NCBI RefSeq assembly: GCF_026151205.1
Contig: NC_087072.1
Span: forward strand, 16,383,669-16,447,668
Reading direction: 5' to 3'
Origin: Bolinopsis microptera
Taxonomy: Eukaryota; Ctenophora; Tentaculata; Lobata; Bolinopsidae
Length of the DNA stretch: 64,000 nucleotides
Part shown: positions 40,251 to 53,695 of the stretch, in pieces
Layout of the letters: each line of letters starts with the position of its first letter
How positions within the stretch are numbered: the stretch's first letter is position 1
Notes under the pieces: model-generated
The model's input: the letters and a program-made list of their open reading frames with translations, nothing else
The model's database searches: none
What the model was told of the DNA's origin: nothing
Position numbers and translations under genes: made by a program

Positions 40251-42234
40251 ATGGTTATCTCAATCGGTTGGAAGGAAGTGCAAACACGATAGGATAGGAC
40301 TGTGCGGATCTTGAAGAAATTGTCCCAACACCCCGACGCACCTACCTGTGCCACCACGGGGTCACGTTTCTACCACGTCACAACACCGCGCAACATCACC
40401 GAGACAATATCCTCAAACTAGTCAAACAGGCTTATCGATGTAAGTTGCTGTTTTAAAACTTAACAAACTCATCCTGTGACTTTCACCGAGCCATACTGAA
40501 ACTTGTATGTGTAGTTTACTTGTAAAGGAAAAACGTGCAGCGTAAGCACTATCCTCTTCTTTTCAGGAAGCAGGTGTATCAATTATCCGATATAGACTGT
40601 GTGAGTTATACTAAAGGACCGGGCATGGGAGCGCCGCTAGTCAGCACTGCAGTTGTAGCGCGCACTCTGGCGCAACTCTGGAACATTCCACTCATGCCTG
40701 TTAACCATTGTATCGCCTCATGTTAGAGATGGGGAGACAGGTTCTGTATACTAATTTGTTTTGTGAATTAATCGTTTATTTTCTTCAGAATGATAGTTCT
40801 CGTAGTTTTGGTGAAAACAGATTTCAATCCATTTCTCTCAGTTGATTGAGTTACAGCTTGATTTATTTTGTTTTAATCTTACAAAGGAAAAGATATTTTA
40901 CATACATCTGGCACATGGATAAGGAAATCTATGAACAGTGACATTATTCAGATATCAAACTAATTAAATGTTTAAAATTGATATAATGCATGATTGATGT
41001 GTATACAAGGGAATACAAAACAATCAAAACATCTGAGTATCTGAATACAATATAATCATGTGTAATGTATACTGACAGTACAGGTTGCAGATACCCACAG
41101 TACTCCTAACGATGTCGGAGGCAATACACAGGTATCATTACATGAACAAGCTACATGATATTCGAGAAACCCTGGATATAGCAGTCGGCAATGCTCTGGA
41201 CAGGTTTAGTTAAACGTTTAAATCAAATTTAAAAGAATGTAAATCTCCCTTTTGTAATTTTGCGTAAACAAGTTTATGTTACCAAACTTTGTAATATTGT
41301 ATTTCAACATTAGGATACCTGGCCGAACTTATCCAAATAAGACGCTTTTCAATGCCGTTTGCCAAGTGTTAAGTTAAAGTAACGACCCTGTCCTGGATAC
41401 AACTTTGAGCAGCTTGCAAAACAGGGAAAAAAGTTTATTGAGCTACATACTGTCTCAAAGGATGATGTCACATTTTCTGGTTTGTCCAGAGGAATTATTC
41501 TAGCAGTTGAACCCGTCTAACCCAAAAGTGGTTTTAAAGACTCGAGAGACAAAAAAGATAATTACCCTATATAATTCGCGTTTTTGACACCACTTGGAGC
41601 CAAATTTGTGCACTAAAATTATTAATCTTGGCCAATTTTTTATTTTTTCATGCTGATTTGAAGGCCATTAAAGCATTTGACCCAGTCAAAAAAGTTTCAG
41701 ATGTATATCTTTTAAACGGTTATTGCGGAAAGTTGCGTTAAAGTTGATGCCCGTGTGTTCAGTAAAATGGCGGGGGGGGGAGCGGATATATACATACAAA
41801 TAATCGTCTCGCTTATATATATATTAAGATAACTCGGTATTGTGACATGTAATATCTTCTTTCATATACAATATACACCCATTCTCCGAGCATCAATTGG
41901 CGTCACCCTGCGATTTTCCAGACATCTTATCGCACATTTGAAGGGACTGCTGAAAAGATGCTTGCGGCAGAGACTGCACTAAAGCGGATCTTTATTATTC
42001 TTTACAGTAAATGGCCAAAACAAAATCATCTGTGCGTAAAAATAAACATGGGTTTCACTTATTAAACGTCACCAGTTCAAACTTTCAGTTTTTGTTGAAA
42101 CTTGGCCGGATAATGCATTTATCTGTTTGATTAAACATAATAATACTTTTTAATTTCAGGAAACAGTGGTTCGCGATGCTGTGAGATAACCGAACGAGCG
42201 ATCAATCTTCCAAACAGACGACAATTCCTCATGA
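40251..42234 (+). CDS. OSGEP: OSGEP/Kae1 homologue, copy 3
   Basis: Exons 40251-40439, 40567-40740, about 41079-41212, about 41357-41479, 41922-42007 and 42160-42234. Exon 2 is intact and reads [19 protein letters not shown] then [18 protein letters not shown], close to human OSGEP. Exon 5 retains GCGGATC, which settles the KADLCYSLQ frame. The last exon again stops shortly after ITERA. Confidence 0.9.
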
Positions 42235-43054
42235 TCAGCCCATCATCTGGTTCTGCATTAAATGAAAAGCACCTTCTAATCCAAGACCACCTTTAAACCA
42301 CTTTTATTTATTGACCTATTATACTTAGTGTAGTTTTTTATAGCCCACATTTAATTTATAAACTTATCATACTTAGTATTTTTTTTTGGTGACTGTATCA
42401 CCCAGTTTTAACATTTGATAATCGTAACAGTTTATTGACGACACATTGACTGAATGATATTTTAAAATCTAATTTAATCTAGATATATTATTTATTTACA
42501 ACAACGACAACTTCCTTTTTTTCTTCTATATTAAGTTACTCATATCTCTTGTACAGACTTTTTTTTACAAGGACATTGACAAATGATACTCACATTAGGC
42601 ATTCATTATAGCCATCTAAATTATTTCACTTGCATTCGGCTTAGAAAATTATTCACTGGTCAACAGATTCCAAATGTTTAATTAATTTTGTATTAATACA
42701 GTAAGGTATATAAGAAAGTTATTTAATTTTGCTTGGCATTAAATTGACTAGGTATTGAGGTTTAATGATGAAGATGGAAATTGAATTCTATATAAAAATT
42801 TACACTATTGTTGGTTGGGGCATTATTGCATAGTAAATATGGTACTACTCATATATATCATATTATTTGATGGTATTCGATATCTGATTATTTCTCTAGA
42901 ATATGATTATTATAATCTCAATTTGGCTTTAGTAGGGTGCCCCGCATAAAAGAACTGGATTCTTCCAGGAATCATCCCGAACACAGAGCAATGGTCCAAC
43001 ATCTATATTAAATTATTAACCATTCATTCTGTATGTATTGCACGAAAATTATTT

Positions 43055-43700
43055 CAATCAAAACATGAGGAGAAAACTGTGGAAGACACCGTTGAAGAAT
43101 TCATCGACAGTGATGCTGATTCAAGACCTTCTCCAATACTGCGAGTTATCATCTTCAGAGTTCAGACAGGAGAATGGGCATTCAGTATGAATCTTTGGAG
43201 AGAGTACAAGTAAAAGCGGATCCAGAGATGAGAATAAGAAAACCGTGGAGATCCCGATAAAATTGCTACACTTGTACCTGAAAATCAATGGGAGTTCTTG
43301 CAGAAGGAAACCCTGTAATGAACAAGCGTGTTGATCAACCGCTATGAAGAAGGCGAGGGTATCTGGCCTGAACATTCAGGAACAATGAACCGGTATACAT
43401 CCAGAGTCTAGCATATTGACTCTTTCCATGAGGTGAATGCAAAGTCCTCATCACTGAAAAGAACAACCCAGTTCCACGCACAAGTAGTTACTCCAAGATC
43501 ATTTTACAGATACCAGAAGGAGTCATGCTCACTACAAGCACTCTATCCAGAATGGGTCAGTCACTGGTGCAGTACGATATAGTTTTCACCTTCCAGATCA
43601 ATAGATGGAAAGAAATCGGACATTACTTGTATCTTCTCTGATTCAAATGGAGCAGGTATGAAATTTTGGAGAGAGGATCACACAAGGAGCTTTGTAAGTG
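43055..43700 (+). CDS. Unidentified coding stretch, copy 3
   Basis: Equivalent of 7232-7860; VEEFIDSDADS is clean here (about 43090-43125). No family recognised. Confidence 0.45.
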
Positions 43701-44399
43701 GCTCTGCCTGGTCGGAATGTTTGGACTCCTACAATAGATGACAATAACCATAACTTGCATTGAGACAAGAACATTGTATATTAAGTGTGGTAAATGATGT
43801 TGAAGACCATCTGTTAAATCTCAGCGTGAAATTCTTTGCTAATATTAGTCATCTAGTAGTCAAAGATTGACAAATTTCAAGAGGCCAATCCAACTGGCCC
43901 AAGTATTTCTATGTCCTCTTTTTACCAACTCGAAATGCTGATAAAATAGGAAAGTCTTCCTTTATAGAAACTTATTCGTCGTGATGTACTCCCCAAAAAC
44001 TTTGGTGGTCCATTCTGTATGATGGCTTTGATGACTTCCTAGCCAATAAACACTGGATAACCTGTGCCTAACCTGTCCAGGGAGATTGACAGATAAGGGC
44101 CGAACGGATTACCTGCAAAAAATTCAATATGAAGGGAGTGGCCAAACTAGCTACTTTAAACCGTAATACAGTCCTAGTTAGGATGCAATGGAGGGACGTG
44201 ATAGGAGGAGAGGGGGAGGAGGGACGGTAAGGTTAGGTTCAACACTTTATGCTCCATGCCGCCGGAGGACACCTCATTGTTTGAAGGCTAATCAGCCCTC
44301 CAACATGAATGTTCTTAAATAAGAGGTCCTGTTGCCCACTGTTTAAAAAGTATTTACTTAGGTCAATCTAATAAATGAATGCTACCACTGTACTTGTCC

Positions 44400-45377
44400 C
44401 AGTCACTCTAATTTTATAACACCATGACAAACAAAATAAAAAAGTATGACTGTACAGCAATAAAAATGTATCCACCTACAGTAACACCTTTATAACCCAT
44501 TTAAGCTTCTGAAAGATGACAATGATGACAACACTGATCAGATGCTGTCATACGTAAATCTCTGATGGTACTTGAAAGCTGTGACTCATTATTCTGTAAA
44601 AAGACATAAACCCGCACTTTGCTAACGAATTAACAGTGCAAAACACACTAATATTTTTCACAAACTTGATGGCAACAAATCAAACTTTGACTCGCTGGCA
44701 AATGGAAATAGCTAAGTGTTTACTAACAATTCTCTGTAATTGTTCTCTGAAACGAAATGTAGGCCTGAAATGAAAAACTTGTACGAACTCACTAGTCTAT
44801 GAGAGCTTCTATCAGATACTTCGCCTCGAAAGTAAAAGGCTCAGGAGTAGCTCAATATGTCCTAGAACTCCTTCAATGCTGTCAAAAATAACAACTCTTT
44901 CACAATAACAGAAAATCTAGAAACCCTCTTTGTAACAATAGGTAGTCTAGGAAATCTACTTCTATAGGTGAGTAATAAAACCGCCCATCCCAAGGTGGGC
45001 AATGCAGAGGCAAGCTCTCCCAAGAACTGTCCGTCAATACTGATAAGCACCAAAACAACACATAGCAGGTGATTTTAAACATAATCTCCATAGTAACACA
45101 GTAGCATTATTGCACAGTATGAAGATTCCCTATTTAGTAAAGGCTTTCTTTCATGATATCATTACAACTCAAGAAAAGCCTGGGTGTAATGCCTCGTGCC
45201 TCGACAACAACATTACAAATAGACCTTAGACCTGTTACTTCTGACTCTGAGAGTCATAAATGATCACTATCCATCACCTCCCTATATTTACAATATTTGA
45301 CTGGCATTAGAATGACCCAAAAATATTCACAAGCACACTCAATATTATGACTATTGTAAATCAAACACTGATAAATT
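44400..45377 (+). mobile_element. CR1/Jockey-type LINE, copy 3 (cut at the junction)
   Basis: Only the beginning of the element, through the endonuclease SHHLPIFTIF-equivalent segment (about 45270-45300), is present. It ends at about 45377, where the sequence changes to unrelated, clean DNA. Confidence 0.8.
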
Positions 45378-46056
45378 CCACATATCTATCCCATAAATCT
45401 ATGATTGTGGTTTGGAGGGAGCTAACTTTGGGCTTACGTACCTTAATCAGTTAATCTTTGTTTCTATCATGGCGGTCCAGAACAACTATAACTGTATTCT
45501 TATGCCTCTTCATTGTCGGTTTCGCATCGATGAGGCAGGACTATAAGTTTATAAGGAAGTGACCAACGTAAGAGGTACCCTGTACAACTTAAATGTGCAG
45601 GGCACTTATCATGTTGGTAAATAAATGCAAGCTTGTATCATTTCCTTTTATTTCTTTAGCTCCCAATACCCGAATTTTAGCCGTTCAGTCATCATTGATG
45701 TCATTTATTTTATTTTCATTCCTATCACTCTACAATTTTACCTGGCTTTCACAGCTTCCCTTATTTTCGCATATTTTCATTCATCAGATCGCCGGTTAAC
45801 AAAATGCAATTCTTTAACAAAGAATTCGTCCTCCAGAAAAAAGGAGAATCGGAAGTGCTAAGAAGATAAAGAAAACAAAGAAATCAGAGTTGAGTAGAGT
45901 AGTAGAGGTCAAACACAATGAAAAGTACCGCATAGAAGGATAGAAAAGAAGGGTTTTTAGAGGGTGACCGGTGAGAGCTTTTAAAAAAGTAGTAACAGGA
46001 GGTCCTCCGCTACACTTTTATTTAATAATAGTCTGTACTCTATAATATACGGGTGG
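45378..46056. other. Unique-looking stretch right of the tandem array
   Basis: About 680 bases of clean sequence with no recognised gene. A short ATG frame at about 45470-45550 (MAVQNNYNCILMPLHC...) ends quickly and has no support. Nothing else recognised. Confidence 0.4.
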
Positions 46057-46123
46057 GCGACAATTGACCCCCCGACAATTGACCTCCCGACAATTGACCT
46101 CCCGACAATTGACCCCCCGACAA
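46057..46123. repeat. CAATTG-core minisatellite, left block
   Basis: Four and a half tandem copies of a 16-base unit of the form CCGACAATTGACCCCC, in this orientation on the + strand. The reverse-complement orientation recurs at 49525-49796. Confidence 0.9.
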
Positions 46124-46142
46124 TATAATTAAATACAATTAA

Positions 46143-46441
46143 CCCTGACCCTGACCCTGACCCTGACCCTGACCCTGACCCTGACCCTGACCCTGACCCT
46201 GACCCTGACCCTGACCCTGACCCTGACCCTGACCCTGACCCTGACCCTGGCCCTGGCCCTGACCCTGACCCTGACCCTGACCCTGACCCTGACCCTGACC
46301 CTGACCCTGACCCTGACCCTGACCCTGACCCTGACCCTGACCCTGACCCTGACCCTGACCCTGACCCTGACCCTGACCCTGACCCTGACCCCGACCCCGA
46401 CCCTGACCAAGGACCCCGACCCCGACCCCGACCCTGACCCT

Positions 46442-46480
<39 letters not shown>

Positions 46481-46486
46481 TCCGAC
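46143..46486. repeat. Telomere-like hexamer array (CCCTGA)n to (CCCCGA)n
   Basis: About 57 hexamers. From 46143 to about 46390 the unit is CCCTGA (TCAGGG on the other strand), with a few CCCTGG variants near 46247-46258; it then shifts to mostly CCCCGA (TCGGGG), ending in a C run at 46487-46507. The unit is one base from the common animal telomere repeat CCCTAA/TTAGGG. The long repetitive reading frames here are products of the repeat and not genes. Confidence 0.95.
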
Positions 46487-46507
46487 CCCCCCCCCCCCCC
46501 CCCCCCC

Positions 46508-48021
46508 ACTGCCAGAAACCATAGCAGACTAGCAGATAATCTGCAAGGAAATTTTCGATTTCGGAGGAAATTTTTGGTGCCAAAGAGGAAATTTATAGTT
46601 TATGATCTGAAATTTGAAACATTTTACCATATATTTTCTGGGGTAAAGAGGGAATTTTCTAAAAACAATCCAAAATTGTTGACAAATAAAAGACAAGGTC
46701 AAAAGGAAATCACGGCACGTGCAGAATCGCGATTTTTCCCATTCTCCGCGACAAATCGCGAGTTTTGACGTTTGCCGAGTAGAGACAAATCGCAATTTTC
46801 TCCGATCCTCTCGACAAATCCTGATTATTCCAGTTCTCTGAGGACCAAATTTGCGCATTCTCCTTTAAATCTGAGGGCCAAATATCACATTCTTTATAAG
46901 TATATGGAACTAATCACATCCACAGCCTTCCAAATGTAGGTACGGACCGAAAAAGTATTTTCTGCTCATAATGATCAGGGTAGCATGAAACATGAACAAA
47001 AGTAGTTTCCAGAAAAACTTTGAAAATAATTTCGATTTAGAAAATTTTCGCTCCGAGTCCTTCTCGATAGCTAGGTATTCAAAGGAGAGTGCCTCGATAT
47101 GTAAGTTACTCTCCTTGTTTCTATATAAAGATAACTTTTACAATAATTTTTACGTAATAATTATAATATAATAATGAAAAATTTTTGTTGGAGATTTCTA
47201 AATTATTATAGTTTTCTCTTTGTTAGGAGAGCCGCTCTGACATAAGTAGCTAGTACCATTCTTGGTTACTAGTTGCTAATAAGCTAATATGAGCGGGATA
47301 TAAATACTTTGTTATTATTATTATCATTAATTTTCTATTATCACTAGAAGCCGCACAGACCTTCTATATACACACAAACCAACTAGTAATTGTCATTAAT
47401 TATCTAATCCTATGAACCCGTGTATCCCTAATTCATAATTCGTGTAACAATGAGTAAGTTACAGCTTGAATCGCTGGTGTTTATTTGTCTAAGTTGCTAT
47501 ACAAATTGTACAAACTCAACACATAATTGACCAGTATAGCTTCCAGTATGCTGTTTGATAGCAATAATATATTCAAGATTATGTTATACTAGTGTAACCG
47601 AGGCCTACGTCCGGGACTTCACTATCGGAGTTGAAATGCAAAAGTATAAACCCGCCTATTGTATTCTAAAAACCCATTACATTTATTTTGGTAGTTAAAA
47701 CGGTGCAAAAGTATGAAATCACTCAGTCAAAGCATACTTCAATTCAATTCTGAGTGCCCCTCACGTATCTAATAGTAATACTCGATATAGCATATCTGTT
47801 GAGTATGGGAGAGACCGAGAGATAAGAGGGAGAGACCGAGAGATAAGAGGGAGAGACACATTAGTATCAAATTTGGGTCACAAAATCATCAATTAAACCA
47901 CTTATCACCGGCCGATTAAAAAACTTAGGCTCTTGTGCTTTGTCAGAGTTTTGTGGGCACTATACCGAAAAAAAAACCAGCCACGTTCCTCTTACCGTTT
48001 TCTAACTTAAGGGGGCCGGGA
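46508..48021. other. Repeat-derived, gene-free stretch
   Basis: Holds several short repeats of the type GAGGAAATTT / AATCGCGATTTT (46540-46870) and, from about 47560 to 48005, a segment that recurs in inverted orientation at 55368-55990. A 24-base unit built on GGGAGAGACCGAGAGATAAGA repeats near 47810-47860. No supported gene. Confidence 0.5.
47560..48005 (+). repeat. Interspersed repeat, copy A
   Basis: The part from about 47870 to 48005 (ATCAATTAAACCACTTA, CAGAGTTTTGT, ACTATACCGAAAAAAA, CTTACCGTTTTCT) matches the reverse complement of 55370-55530 at roughly three bases in four. Short shared pieces (CCTCACGTATC, ACCCGCCTATT) lie on the left side. Family unknown. Confidence 0.65.
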
Positions 48022-48540
48022 GGGGGTCTTCATCAAAATTCTCTCGAAATTGACTTTGTAGTTGTTTCTGATAGAGGGGAGTGATATCTATCAGCTGTTT
48101 TTAGTCCCATGGAAAAATATTGTTCCTAGCCGAAATTATTGCCAGTCAAAGGTCAACGCTTATGTGTAATTGTATTGCGCGAGCGATTTTCAATCGCGCG
48201 CCCTGAAAATCGAGTCTAAAAATCTATCTTCTCCTACATTTTTTGAGCAATCACCCTGAAACTTTCAGGATATGTTCTAAAGACCATTTAGAAGAGATTG
48301 TTGGGCCAGAATTTTGAGATAGGCTTTAGAAAATTTTTAATTTAGACTCAATTTTCAGGGCGCGCGATTGAAAATCGCTCGCGCAATACAATTACACATA
48401 AGCGCTGACCTTTGACAGGCAATAATTTCGGCTAGGAACAATATTTTTCCATGGGACCAAAAACAGCTGATAGATATCACTCCCCTCCATCAGAAACAAC
48501 TACAAAGTCAATTTCGAGAAAATTTTGGTGAAGACCCCCC
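48022..48540. mobile_element. Foldback (long inverted repeat) element
   Basis: Two arms of about 200 bases (48022-48222 and 48338-48540) are inverted copies of each other at over 90% identity, separated by about 115 bases. Ends are G-run/C-run with GGGTCTTCATCAAAATT and its complement; the right arm runs into a C run (48535-48555). No coding capacity. Fits a non-autonomous foldback or MITE-type DNA transposon. It lies directly beside interspersed repeat copy A. Confidence 0.85.
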
Positions 48541-48555
48541 CCCCCCCCCCCCCCT

Positions 48556-49524
<969 letters not shown>

Positions 49525-49796
49525 TCAATTGACCCCAGTGTAATTACATGGGGGGTCAATTGTCGTACTAAGCCCTAGATTTCGCAGCAATTGACCCCAG
49601 TGTTATTACATTATAGGCGTCAATTGTCGGGGGGTCAATTGTCGGGGGGTCAATTGTCGTACTAAACCCTAGATTTCGCGACAATTGACCCCAGTGTAAT
49701 TACATAGGGGGTCAATTGTCGGGGGGTCAATTGTCGGGGGGTCAATTGTCGGGGAGTCAATTGTCGGGGGGTCAATTGTCGGGGGGTCAATTGTCG
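49525..49796. repeat. CAATTG-core minisatellite, right block
   Basis: Many copies of GGGGTCAATTGTCGGG, mostly reverse-complementary to the left block at 46057-46123. They are interleaved with a larger unit that includes CAATTGACCCCAGTGTAATT, TACTAAACCCTAGATTTCG and GTCAATTGTC, itself partly palindromic. Confidence 0.9.
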
Positions 49797-51405
49797 TGGT
49801 ACCTCTATATACTGGATAAATACTTAAATGAATGAGCCCAACATATCAGTAGAATTAGGTGCGCTATTGGACACTGGTGATAATATACAGTATACAGTAT
49901 ACAGTCCACTATTATTTAGTAGTGCAGTCTGTACTGGGTCAATAAATGGGCATTACAGCTACTGATCAGCAAAATTAGGTGCGCTGGGCAGGTGGTTCAC
50001 TACTAATACTATCTTGTAATAGTCTGTAATCGTGTAATACGGCAAACTACTTAAATTATAATGTTAGAATGCATACATATGCAGAATTTGAAAAGCCACT
50101 GCTGTGATGTTATTTTCTTCCGACCCGAATAGAAGTAAAAATATGTGGTAAAAATATGTAGTAATAATATGTAGAGATACTCTTTGTCTCTTTTCCATCC
50201 TGTTAATTATTTGACAATAGCCTCTCTCTAGCGTCATGTTGCGGAATATAATAACTACAAGTTTTGTACGGTTAAATTTCAATATTAAACTTAGAAATAC
50301 CGTTCCGAGATCTAATTCTATCCAATGAGCCCTACACCAAGGGTGAAGAGTCAAAGATAACCAGTAATCTGGACAACCTTATTTTATATACGCCTATCTT
50401 ATGAGTAATGACCTCTTTTTTGGCAGCCTGTAGCTGAAACGTCGACAATGCATAATGTATTTTTCGCTCTCTTGAGTGGGTCGATCTTTGATCATGAATC
50501 AAGAGTCAAGAGAGCGGAAAAAATATATCTATTGATCCTTTGCCAATTGCCCCACACTGCACACCGATATGCTCTATTTCTTTTGACCATCGTTTTAAGT
50601 AGTCTTATGAATATTTGAACCAACAGCTCCATAACATTTTACCATTTGTTACCTCTTTAAACTTTTTCGCGAACAGCTTTATCAAATCGATCAGGGTATA
50701 GTGTAATTATTGCCCTAATATTCATTATTTTATAAAATATCTCTAGATAGCCGTACACATCACATCAGTCTGGCCGACTGGTCAGTCTTCTTAACTCTTA
50801 CAAATACTGTTATCAAGTAACCAGCTGTGATTATACTACTGGTATATATTTTAACGAAACAGTAGGACTAAGAGCAAGTTGTAATTTATATACAACACAT
50901 GTTTAATCCCCAATAGTAATCCGTATTCCCCTTATTTTGCTTAAAAATAGCATTCATGCATTTGACGCCGACATGGCTTGTTCTTTACGGAAAAGTTTCG
51001 TATTGCCAATATCGTGACTTATACCGATTCCTCGATCATATAATATCATATCATCGTACAGTATCCTGTATCCACCCTTCCTTAGCAAAGTATGGTACCC
51101 TCACAATAACAATGCATGAAATGAGAAATCACATATGTATCATTATAACGTCCTATCAGCATCAAGCACCTTTTATGTCTCCATAATCCATATATATTAT
51201 ATATAATTATATAGTATATACATATATGCGTGTGTGCATCTGCGCACTTCAATATGCTTATCTTGATAGTTGTGGCACGCGTTTGATAATATAATGACTT
51301 TCAGGGCTCGACGCGACATCAAAATGCAATCACTGTGATTATGCTTCAAATCTATACTTTTACCGAACAAATCTTTCTAGCATCACCTGGCTACAGTACG
51401 CTCTT
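49797..51405. other. Gene-free stretch
   Basis: AT-rich. Contains a short duplicated segment (AATTAGGTGCGCT at about 49853 and 49973), three ACAGTAT words near 49885-49905, an imperfect hairpin at 50461-50521, and a TA-rich microsatellite-like run at 51188-51230. No supported gene. Confidence 0.4.
50461..50521. repeat. Imperfect hairpin
   Basis: TTTTCGCTCTCTTGA and TCAAGAGAGCGGAAAA face each other over a 30-base loop that itself holds short complementary words (GATCTTTGATCATGAATC). It may be a regulatory hairpin or the remains of a tiny foldback. Confidence 0.6.
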
Positions 51406-52247
51406 ATATGGACACGTTCATTGAAGTTTGAGGATATTGGTAAATATTAGTGACCCTACTGAATGGCACGATGATGTAAAATGTGTCACACTATAAAACT
51501 ATATAAACCCTCTAACCCTAGGATAATCGTTTCATCCTCTAGATAAACTTTGTCGCATAACGATATCTTTATCAGACGATAAGATATCGCTTAAATGCAG
51601 CCGGCAGTGAGTTGTAAACTTTGTCACACTATAAAAACGTGACGGAGTTTATATGGACCCCTTGTTGCCGTGTTTGACCAAATTTTCGAATTTCCAATTC
51701 ATAGAATAGTTGTATAAGACTATTATCTACATATTTAGCGACTTTTTTCCTTAAATGGTAGCACCATGTAAACTCCGTCACACATTTAATAAATTTATAT
51801 GAGGGATGTTTATGATATCCTGACAAGAAATGCCGAATAGTTTAGCATTATTTTGTGAGCTGAATGTGTTTGGAATTGTTCACATATTTCATTGTTATAG
51901 GCAAATACAAATACAGAAGGCAGAAATAGGTAAATTTAGTCACATAAATTTGTATGATATCTCAACATGTGTGAAATTGAGTAAATATTAGTATACCAAC
52001 TTAAACACCCTATATTACGTACTATGGATCAATTAACAATATTTCAACCATACGCCGGTCATATAAATTATTATATGGCAGTGATATGTTAACATTGGAT
52101 AAATTTCAACACCTGAACAGGGTAAAAATTTGTAAATTTCGTCACAAAAAAATATTATAACTTTATTTGCTATTTGTTGGCAAAATAACTAGTTTATCGA
52201 CATAGGTATGGTGATAAAGTAACATTATATCCTAATCGAGGTATGAT

Positions 52248-52985
52248 TCTTCAAAATAGGGGGAAAGAAATGTAAATTTCGTCACATCAGCCATTGCATT
52301 AGTTAGATAGATTTTCTTTCATATCAACAGTCCTTATTATAGTTAGAATGGGTTTATACAGGAAATAGAGAAACCCATGCCAATTTTTCATCACATTGAA
52401 ATTAAACTGTTGTGGCAGGAAAAGTAAATTTCGTCACATTTCAGTAACTTAGTAAAATTAAACTCAGCATTGTTAAACTTGAGTTCTAATTTGCTGAACA
52501 ACAACCAACCGATAATTCCTGGAAGAAAATTGAATTTTAACTGAGATATGGTTCTTAAAAATAGGGGCAAGAAATGTAAATTTCGTCACATACGTCATTT
52601 TAAAATTTAGATAGATTTCTTTCATATCAATAGTCCTTATTATAGTTGGAATGGATTTATACAAGAAACGTAGAAACCCATGCCAATTTTTAGTCACATT
52701 GAAATTATACTGTTGGGGCAGGAAAAGTGAATTTTGTCACATTTCAGTAACTTAGTAAAATTAAACTCAGCATTGTTAAACTTGAGTTCTAATTTGCTGA
52801 ACAATAACCAACCAATAAGTCCTGGAAGAACATTGAATTCTAACTGAGATATGGTTCTTCAAAATAGGGTCAAGAAATGTAAATTTCATCACATACGACA
52901 TTGTAAAAATTTAGATACAATTTCTTTCACGTGAACAGTCCTAATTACAGTCTGAAATGAGTAACCCCTGCCCATTTTATAATGT
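52248..52985. repeat. About 304-bp tandem repeat inside the TIR element
   Basis: Two full copies and a partial third (starts near 52248, 52553 and 52856), each opening with TCTTCAAAATAGG followed by an AAATTTCGTCACA motif, with a second motif about 150 bases further on. Confidence 0.85.
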
Positions 52986-53033
52986 ACGTAATATGTTAAT
53001 CACAGACTATTTCATACTATAATCATTGTTTCC

Positions 53034-53695
53034 AAATTTAACCTATTTACGCTGTCGTATCATTTTGTGACGATGTTTACATCAACTTCCCTATACTTGA
53101 ATCAACTGTATCCGTGTATCGTCCTTATATAGAGTTTTCCCGCAAAATTTAACCTATTTATGATGTCGTATCATTTTGTGACGATGTTTACATCAACTGC
53201 CCTATACTTGAATCAACTGTATCCGTGTATCGTCCTTATATAGAGTTTTCCCGCAAAATTTAACCTATTTATGATGTCTTATCATTTTGTGACGATGTTT
53301 ACATCAACTGCCCTATACTTGAATCAACTGTATCCGTGTATCGTCCTTATATAGAGTTTTCCCGCAAAATTTAACCTATTTAGGATGTCGTATCATTTTG
53401 TGACGATGTTTACATCAACTGCCCTATACTTGAATCAACTGTATCCGTGTATCGTCCTTATATAGAGTTTTCCCGCAAAATTTAACTTATTTATGATGTC
53501 GTATCATTTTGTGACGATGTTTACATCAACTGCCCTATACTTGAATCAACTGTATCCGTGTATCGTCATTATATAGAGTTTTCCCGCAAAATGTAACCTA
53601 TTTACGATGTCGTATCATTTTGTGACGATGTTTACAACAACTGCCCTATACTTGAATCAACTGTATCCGTGTATCGTCCTTATATAGAGTTTCCC
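53034..53695. repeat. 111-bp minisatellite, six copies
   Basis: Units start at 53034, 53145, 53256, 53367, 53478 and 53589, with only a few substitutions between them. Each contains TTGTGACGATGTTTACATC, the inverted form of the motif of the host TIR element, and TATATAGAGTTTTCCCGC. Confidence 0.95.

Larger units (their letters stand above)
35790..45377. repeat. 17.9-kb tandem unit, copy 3 (partial)
   Basis: Collinear with the first 53% of copies 1 and 2 and then stops abruptly at about 45377, within the endonuclease part of the LINE. Beyond this point the sequence is unrelated to the unit and no longer shows dense indels. The break is therefore either a true rearrangement endpoint or an assembly join between a noisy and a clean segment. 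Confidence 0.85.

Noticed and set aside
45981-46858. Long frames rich in Gly-Ser, Val-Arg or Gly-Gln over the hexamer array
   Set aside because: They are produced by reading CCCTGA/CCCCGA repeats in different frames; no non-repeat domain, start context or splice structure supports a protein.
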